From Hyaloscypha bicolor E (lineage: Eukaryota; Ascomycota; Leotiomycetes; Helotiales; Hyaloscyphaceae), in assembly GCF_002865645.1 (NCBI RefSeq), contig NW_020194600.1, forward strand, positions 688,047 through 752,046: a stretch of DNA of 64,000 nt, in the 5' to 3' direction. Position 1 is the stretch's first letter; each line of letters begins with the position of its first letter. The notes under the pieces were generated by a model. The model made no database searches. It saw nothing but the letters and a program-made list of their open reading frames with translations, and was not told where the DNA came from. Shown piece by piece: positions 58,727 through 64,000 of this stretch. A program made the translations under genes and the position numbers.

Positions 58727-59276
58727 ATGACAACAGCAATGGCAAGCCAGCTGGCTCAGCACGATTCTGAGAACAGCAAATACAGCCTGCGTATTGCGAG
58801 CAGCGAAGTTCCACGTCTCAGAATGACCAGACACACTACAGAGAGGTCTCACATGGCCGAAAACTTGCAGAACGACACTTGGAATAGGGCATCGCCCGGA
58901 CTGACTGTGGGATCTCCAGACCTGGATAACTTCTCTCATTTAATTGCGGTACAGGGAAGGCATGAAAGTGGGAACATCTGCGACCGTGTGGGTATAGTGA
59001 AGGCTCCTGAAACCATCCCACCAGTACGTTTCCCTTCTTCATCGCATCACTGCTCCGATCGTTCCAAGCTGACGGAACCTTCAGGACCCCATTCCTGTTA
59101 CTCCCTCCGAAACTGAATCCCGTGGCCAAAATACATGTGAGGGTGTAGCCCCCGTCGGGCGGACATTGGGAGGGGCAGCAGCGAGCCCGAGTGTCATTTC
59201 AAGCAATTCTTTGAAGAAAGAGCATGGTGGACCGCTTGCAGATGTTCAGGCTCTTAGCAACATGTTGAGAGAGTGA
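58727..59276 (+). CDS. unidentified two-exon protein (162 aa)
   Basis: Exons are 58727-59023 and 59085-59276 (297+192 nt, in frame). The 61 bp intron has a GTACGT donor, a GCTGAC branch-point-like motif and a TTCAG acceptor. The joined protein is hydrophilic and Ser/Pro/Arg-rich, starting MTTAMASQLAQHDSENSKYS, with PETIPPDPIPVTPSETESRG across the splice, and ends DVQALSNMLRE. There is no signal peptide, membrane segment or recognised domain. The well-formed intron is the main reason for calling it. It might be the end of a longer gene with further 5' exons. Confidence 0.4.
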
Positions 59277-60563
59277 TTCTACAAAATGGCAAAAATTGGC
59301 AAAAAACTGTGGACGGTGGCGAACGCTGTGGGAAACGTATCCAAATAAGGGTCTGAACCCAGGCTGATATGCTCTGCTCGGTTCTGAGGAAAAATTCTAA
59401 TTTAGCTTTGTTCCATATGAGTGCTCGTGGAGTGAATGGCGTATTTTGATATACTTTTGCAGCTATTGTCTTTGTATGCCACTTATATTCAAACGCCTAA
59501 GAGAATATTAAAGAGATTAGCTGCGAGTGTGTTTATTCTTCTAATAAAATCTCACCGCCATGTAACGATGGACATTCTGTCTACCTATTTGGTACTTTCT
59601 CAGAGCTGGCTAATGGCTTCCGAAGAAGGCTCACTTTAAAACCTTAGGCACCTAACATTCAGCTACAGGAGCAGGGCTCCTCCGGGAAGGTGCTTGTGGT
59701 GCTATAGCGAATCCCTTTACCTTATTCCCCGCTCAATTTGGGCATGCTCGACAGCGTAGCCAATAGGATATGATTTAAAATATTTACTAGTTCTCGTACT
59801 ACGAATAATTAAGAACTGGGAATTCCGTTCCGGTTTAAGGCTAATTGTCGTGAGACCTATCGTTTATAGGATTCCTGACACGTCTTCGGCATTTACAATC
59901 AAAAGCCCTGCTTCGTAATGAAGTAAGATACAATTTGGCGGAACAGACCGTTCTGGTAATAGTTCTCTAGTACAATAATGCGGTTTTGTTCAACGGAAAG
60001 TATAGTCAATTGATAATTGGCGGAGGCTCATTTTGAGGTGGCTCGATGCCCTCATCAGCCGTCCATCCCCATTCGTGCATGATCAGATCACGTGCCAAAA
60101 CAAACTTCTAAATCTCATAGACCTATGCCGTGGGCAACAATAGTAACTTAAACACTTCTAAATACTTATAACAGATTTAATGATCAAGTTGCAAGATGTA
60201 GCTCACACTTAGAGTAGGATGAAAATGCGCGATTCTAATTGGTTTACTGCCTCTAATCTTGCCAAAACATTTGAGGCAGCTAGCCAATCAACTTTGTGTT
60301 TGCTTTATTATTGATTTTAGCTCTATATAATAAAATAGAAAGTTTAAATATCGCATGGCTAGATAACGTTTTGCGCTAATATACTCTTTAGAGAAATCAA
60401 AATTAATGTAATTCAGTCAATACTGGTAATAAAGTCGAAAGAGTGTTTGTCATGGGTCGTAGGTCACGTGAATATTAGGGCTTTGGAAGGAGCAGGAACG
60501 TGACTGAGCAACCTGAGCAGAGGGCGAGGCGAGAGTGAGTAGCGCCTGAGCAAAGCGGCGATA
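59277..60563. other. intergenic, partly A+T-rich
   Basis: No gene is recognised. There is an open frame at 59436-59639 without motifs. Composition is mildly A+T-rich in 60100-60440. Confidence 0.45.
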
Positions 60564-61320
60564 ATGACTAACCGCGTTGGACGGAAGGGAGGTTTAGATT
60601 CGATGAGATTACCAGAGTTCGAAGCGTTGGCTCGTGTTGACGGCCAGGCCTTGGAACCGGGTGTGCCGAAACAACTTGTCAAGAAAGCCGAATGGGTGAA
60701 CTGGATAGATGAAGATGATGAAGACATTAGGCTTATAGACTTTGGAGAAGCGTTCGTTCAAGGATCGAAGCCTAATCGTCTCGCTCAGCCACCAGATTTG
60801 AGGGCTCCTGAGACAATTTTTACTGACCACTTTGATCACAGGCTCAATCTCTGGCGTGCAGGAATTACGGTGCGATAGTTTTCAGACGTCCATGAATGGA
60901 CATGAATTGACATCCAGATCAACAGATTTACTCGTCCTTAATTGGATCACGACCATTTCAGCACTGGGGGGGCCTCGATATGCTCGTACCACAGATGATT
61001 AGTTTCGTGGAAGAGTTGCCTGCGGAGTGGCAGCCCCAATGGGAGCTTATGCAGATAACAGCCGGACAAATGGGGAAGCAGCGCAGTATGTTTGTCGTTG
61101 AGCCCTTCAAAAATCCTTGATCCATTTAAATAGACTTCTCTAACATCGTAAAACCTAAGCAACTACAGCGCCCACGCAGCCAAAATTGGACCAAAAGTTC
61201 CACGACAATATTCGAGATCCAGCTCTGCAGCCCCTACTTCCAGTCATTCGAGGGTTAACAAGATTCAGACCTTCAGATCGAATCTCGGCAGCTGAGGCAC
61301 TGGACATGCTCCCTTCGTGA
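60564..61320 (+). CDS. SRPK-like protein kinase, C-terminal half only (205 aa)
   Basis: Exons are 60564-60869, 60926-61085 and 61169-61320 (618 nt, in frame). Introns of 56 and 83 bp have GTGCGA and GTATGT donors. It starts at the hinge between the lobes (LPEFEALARVDGQALEPG) and contains the DFG motif in IRLIDFGEAF (residues 56-63), the activation/APE segment DLRAPETIF, then NLWRAGIT and IYSSLIGSRPFQHWGGLDML. Then follow MISFVEELPAEWQPQWELMQ, and after the last intron KLDQKFHDNIRDPALQPLLP and RPSDRISAAEALDMLPS. All are typical of fungal SRPK-like kinases. The whole N-lobe and the catalytic loop are missing, so it cannot be catalytic alone. The N-half counterpart is at 28803-29505. Confidence 0.75.
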
Positions 61321-61558
61321 GCACCAAAGGCGAGGAGCATGTATCTCGAAGCAGGCCGCTTGAAGTGGTGACTTTCGTGAAGGGGGATGTTTGACTGGTG
61401 AGGATTTGGAGGATGAAGAGTTTATATGTGAGTATAATCAGAGACATTTGGAGACGTTTAGGAAGTATCAGCAGGGAACAGAAGATTTGATTCCATGAAA
61501 ATATATAATTCATTTCCTACGGGCCACGGCCCAAGGAGTTGTATTGTCTCTGCATACA
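61321..61558. other. short intergenic region
   Basis: This is the 3' region of the kinase fragment and nothing else is seen. Confidence 0.4.
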
Positions 61559-62050
61559 TTCAATACCCAAATCCAATACCGCCAAAATCTACTCCGTGCA
61601 CGCTCTTTCTGCATATACTTCGCACTCGCACAGACATTCTACGTTCCAAATATGTTAGCCAATTATTTGCATAATACCCTTCAATGACTAGCTTTTCTAG
61701 CCCTTGAATGTTTCCAAGCAAATGCACCAAGTCTAGAATATCACCTAGACCTCTCTCCTTTGCCCCTCGCTCCAGCTGCCAGGGAAAGTCACAGTCCGCA
61801 CCCCATCCAAGCTTGATAAATCATAGTCCGGTTGCTTTCTGGGCCAGAACGCGAAGAATACGTGGCCACGGAGCAATATTAACAATATACGGCACCCAGA
61901 TATGTAGTGTCTTCACCAACCAGATGTTCACAGAACCAACCTACGCGATAAACCAAAACGTCTGTTCTGGCTCACTAATTAACACCTCTGGGAAGAATCC
62001 AAACGCCAGTTCGACGGATTTCGAATTTGAAGAGCTGGATCGGTTTTGGC
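61559..62050 (-). pseudogene. degenerate minus-strand coding sequence, family unknown
   Basis: From about 61800 down to a stop at 61559 the minus strand reads DFPWQLERGAKERGLGDILD, LVHLLGNIQGLEKLVIEGYY and NNWLTYLERRM. This looks like genuine protein sequence of a leucine-rich, F-box-like fungal type. Upstream (to about 62050) protein-like segments such as TDVLVYRVGWF continue but in shifting frames with stops. I cannot assign a family. It overlaps a 151-codon plus-strand frame (61708-62163) that looks less natural. Confidence 0.25.
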
Positions 62051-62964
62051 CAAAGGGAAGTGCTTCACTTATCAGCTGCTATTGCATAAATAGAAGAAGT
62101 ATTCTTGGGAACTGGTTCGAAAGTGTCATCGAGGACAGTTACCAGTTGTTGTTGTCGAAATGAAAAGAGCATAAGGGATGTTGCTCTGGAAAGGGCTATG
62201 AACAGCCAAAGGGGGGAAACAACAATCCGTCCCTTGCATGCGCATGTACGAAGATCACGGTATAAAGTGACGGGATTACAGGGCATTTGGGCCCTTGGCA
62301 TCCCCAGGGCACAATTTAGGGGTTGAACCGCGTTGTGAGGCCCTATAACTTTAGGCTAGATGGCCTAAGCAGATCCCAAGAGGCGCTGTAAGACATTCGC
62401 AATATATGAGAATATCTCCAGGGGTAAATGCCGCTGCTAGTAGAGCAACAATAGCCCTTGGACGCTAAACGGGTAGTTACGATAGGGCTCTTTAGCGAGT
62501 TATCCCTTGTAAGTACAGGGGAGAAGCCCCGAAAAGGTGTAGTACCCCTTGCTCCCGTCTTCTAGCGTATTTTAGGGCAATGGCCTAGAAATAGGGCAAT
62601 TTAGTGGCCGAGTGCGCCAGAAACAGACACTGGAATGCCGTTCAAGCACAAATACCCCGTAATCCCGTCGCTTTATGCCGTGATCTCCGTACGAAGGCAG
62701 ACGGCATTAAAATTCGTCCAATTCGCTAAGCGAGCGCGGGCACAATCCCGACCCCTGCAATAAGAATTTCTTGTAATTCCGTATCACATTTAATTATCGC
62801 AAAAATTCCACAAAAGTTAGATCTGCTTCCTTTCTATCTCGCAAAGCTATTTTAAAGACTTTTAGATGTTACGTTGAGATTTGGTGTAATTTTCTAAACG
62901 TAGCGATTTTGGTGTTCCTCGCTTTTTTGCGGATGGACGGTTTTTAATGCCGCCCGCCTTCGTA
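62051..62964. other. intergenic, nothing recognised
   Basis: There is no gene-like reading on either strand. The region contains several short direct repeats of the type TAGGGCAAT (about 62571-62605). Confidence 0.4.
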
Positions 62965-63380
62965 CTGTCGGTCCGATCCAAAAGCGACAAAACAGTCGCC
63001 ATTTTACGCCCACAGTAGCTTTTCAACCACAGCCCCGATTAATTAATACCAACTAATGCAATTATGGACAAGATCCAGGCGAATAAAATCTATTAATCAG
63101 ATTTTTAATGCAATCCGTAGTTAATTAGTAATTGAGTTTTAAAGTGCACGGACGTTTTTTTTTTTTTTTTTTTTTTTGACCATACAAAATGCGAACTATG
63201 CGAGCTCGTATAAAAATGACCACGTGCTTTATAACTCTCGCAATATTAAAGGTATTAAAAATCGGAGAACATGAAATCGATTACTATAAGATATACGATA
63301 ATTCCGATTAATACGATTTATATCATTTAGTATTTTGGTAGACTTTCTTTCATTTTGTCGCTTTTGGATCGGACCGACTG
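62965..63380. mobile_element. MITE with about 28-bp terminal inverted repeats, TA-flanked (416 bp)
   Basis: The left end CTGTCGGTCCGATCCAAAAG and the right end (reverse complement CAGTCGGTCCGATCCAAAAG) continue together through CGACAAAA. Both are flanked by TA (62963-62964, 63381-63382), the Tc1/mariner/pogo-type target. The interior is A+T-rich with a T23 run at about 63155-63177 and no ORF of note. Its ends differ from the Tc1 element at 32550. Confidence 0.8.
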
Positions 63381-63834
63381 TATTGCGAGTTACTTCGCAG
63401 CCTCGGGACCTCCGTAGAGCAGCCGGTACTGTGTCGAGGATAACATTTTCCAAAAATTCCCTCATCAACCTTGTCAAGGTTGAGGGTCCTGGAACTTTTG
63501 GGAACAATGAGAGGTGACGTTGATCGCGGTATCATCGACCATAAAAAACAGAACGGTAACCGCAAAAGCTAGCGTTCCACACAAAGCCTTGTTGAAGGAA
63601 ACGTGCATTTGCCTCGAAATGAATAAATTGTCAGTGAGGGGCACAATCTTGGTACTGAAAGCGAAAAGGAGAGAGCCTTCATCAAGTTGAAAAGGGAAGT
63701 CGCGCCCCCTTACTTTATCTGAAATCAGTGTGTGCTCACGTCCACCCGGACATTCATTCCTCCCTGTTGCCCTTAATTCACCTTGGCAAGGACGGAACAG
63801 CACCTTCGCTTCTTCTTGTTTTCCCGGTGGGATA
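63381..63834. other. upstream region of the right-edge gene
   Basis: A minus-strand frame (63803-63474, 109 codons) with one hydrophobic stretch is present but unsupported. It more likely overlaps the promoter/leader of the gene starting at the window edge. Confidence 0.35.
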
Positions 63835-64000
63835 TGGGCTTGAGTCCTGGCGGCGATGTTTGGAGCTGTGAAGAAGGTGCGTCACCAAAATTCCATATGC
63901 TCAGGTGATCTTGAAATTTGCTAATTTCTTTACGCAGGACCCTCACTACCAGCCCACGATGTTCAAACAAGTGATGCTGTTTCCGAGGAAGTTGATTCCG
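63835..64000 (+). CDS. 5' end of a gene running off the right edge (partial)
   Basis: A well-formed 61 bp intron (63877-63937: GTGCGT donor, TTGCTAAT branch-like motif, ACGCAG acceptor) joins two open exons. Two frames stay open through it. From ATG 63835 the product begins MGLSPGGDVWSCEEG and continues AHDVQTSDAVSEEVDS. From ATG 63856 it begins MFGAVKKDPHYQPTMFKQVM. The remainder is outside the window, so product and correct start are undecided. Confidence 0.4.

Overview
The window comes from a filamentous ascomycete (Pezizomycotina; a helotialean-like fungus is only a guess). The genes have short 50-60 bp GT-AG introns and belong to families restricted to or typical of filamentous fungi (HET, DUF8004, DUF7704, DUF6594, SRPK-like kinases). 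Two long blocks (about 1-5060 and 33100-55450) are extremely A+T-rich and almost free of CA/TG dinucleotides, with transposon codons converted to TAA/TAG. That is the signature of repeat-induced point mutation (RIP).

Layout. 1-5060: RIP-degraded chromovirus (Gypsy-B copy 1, 3' end with LTR) next to the gag-pro part of an opposite-strand Gypsy element (Gypsy-C). 5329-5633: a small MITE-like repeat. 6791-8560: a broken HET-domain gene. 11130-21338: a conserved housekeeping block with five intact genes: a DUF8004 protein, dynactin p62, ribosomal protein eS7, an F-box/WD40 protein and a DUF7704 membrane protein. 21.7-22.2 kb: two tRNA-like units with interrupted anticodon arms. 22.2-32.5 kb: a gene-poor decay zone with an ABC-C transporter pseudogene split by a MITE, a large inverted-repeat element containing a second palindromic element, the N-terminal half of an SRPK-like kinase and a DUF6594 membrane-protein gene with a premature stop. 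32550-56252: a five-level transposon nest. 56.3-64 kb: a second gene-poor zone with a long hexanucleotide repeat, an unidentified two-exon gene, the C-terminal half of an SRPK-like kinase, a TA-flanked MITE and the start of a gene at the right edge.

The main result is the nest, resolved at base level: a Tc1/mariner element (32550-56252, minus strand) was entered by Gypsy-A (32892-55283), which was entered by a Ty1/Copia element (37166-51673), which was entered by Gypsy-B copy 2 (39077-47170), which was entered by a roughly 300 bp MITE (about 41955-42254). The three LTR elements have paired LTRs and matching 5-bp target duplications once RIP transitions are allowed. Interrupted reading frames resume on the far side of each insertion. 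The order of insertion can therefore be read directly, and the MITE, much less RIP-mutated than its surroundings, appears to post-date the main RIP episode.

A second notable point: the two kinase pieces (28803-29505 and 60564-61320) are collinear, both on the plus strand, each with an intact exon structure, and complementary at almost the same residue. They look like one SRPK-like kinase gene split by about 31 kb of sequence that includes the nest.
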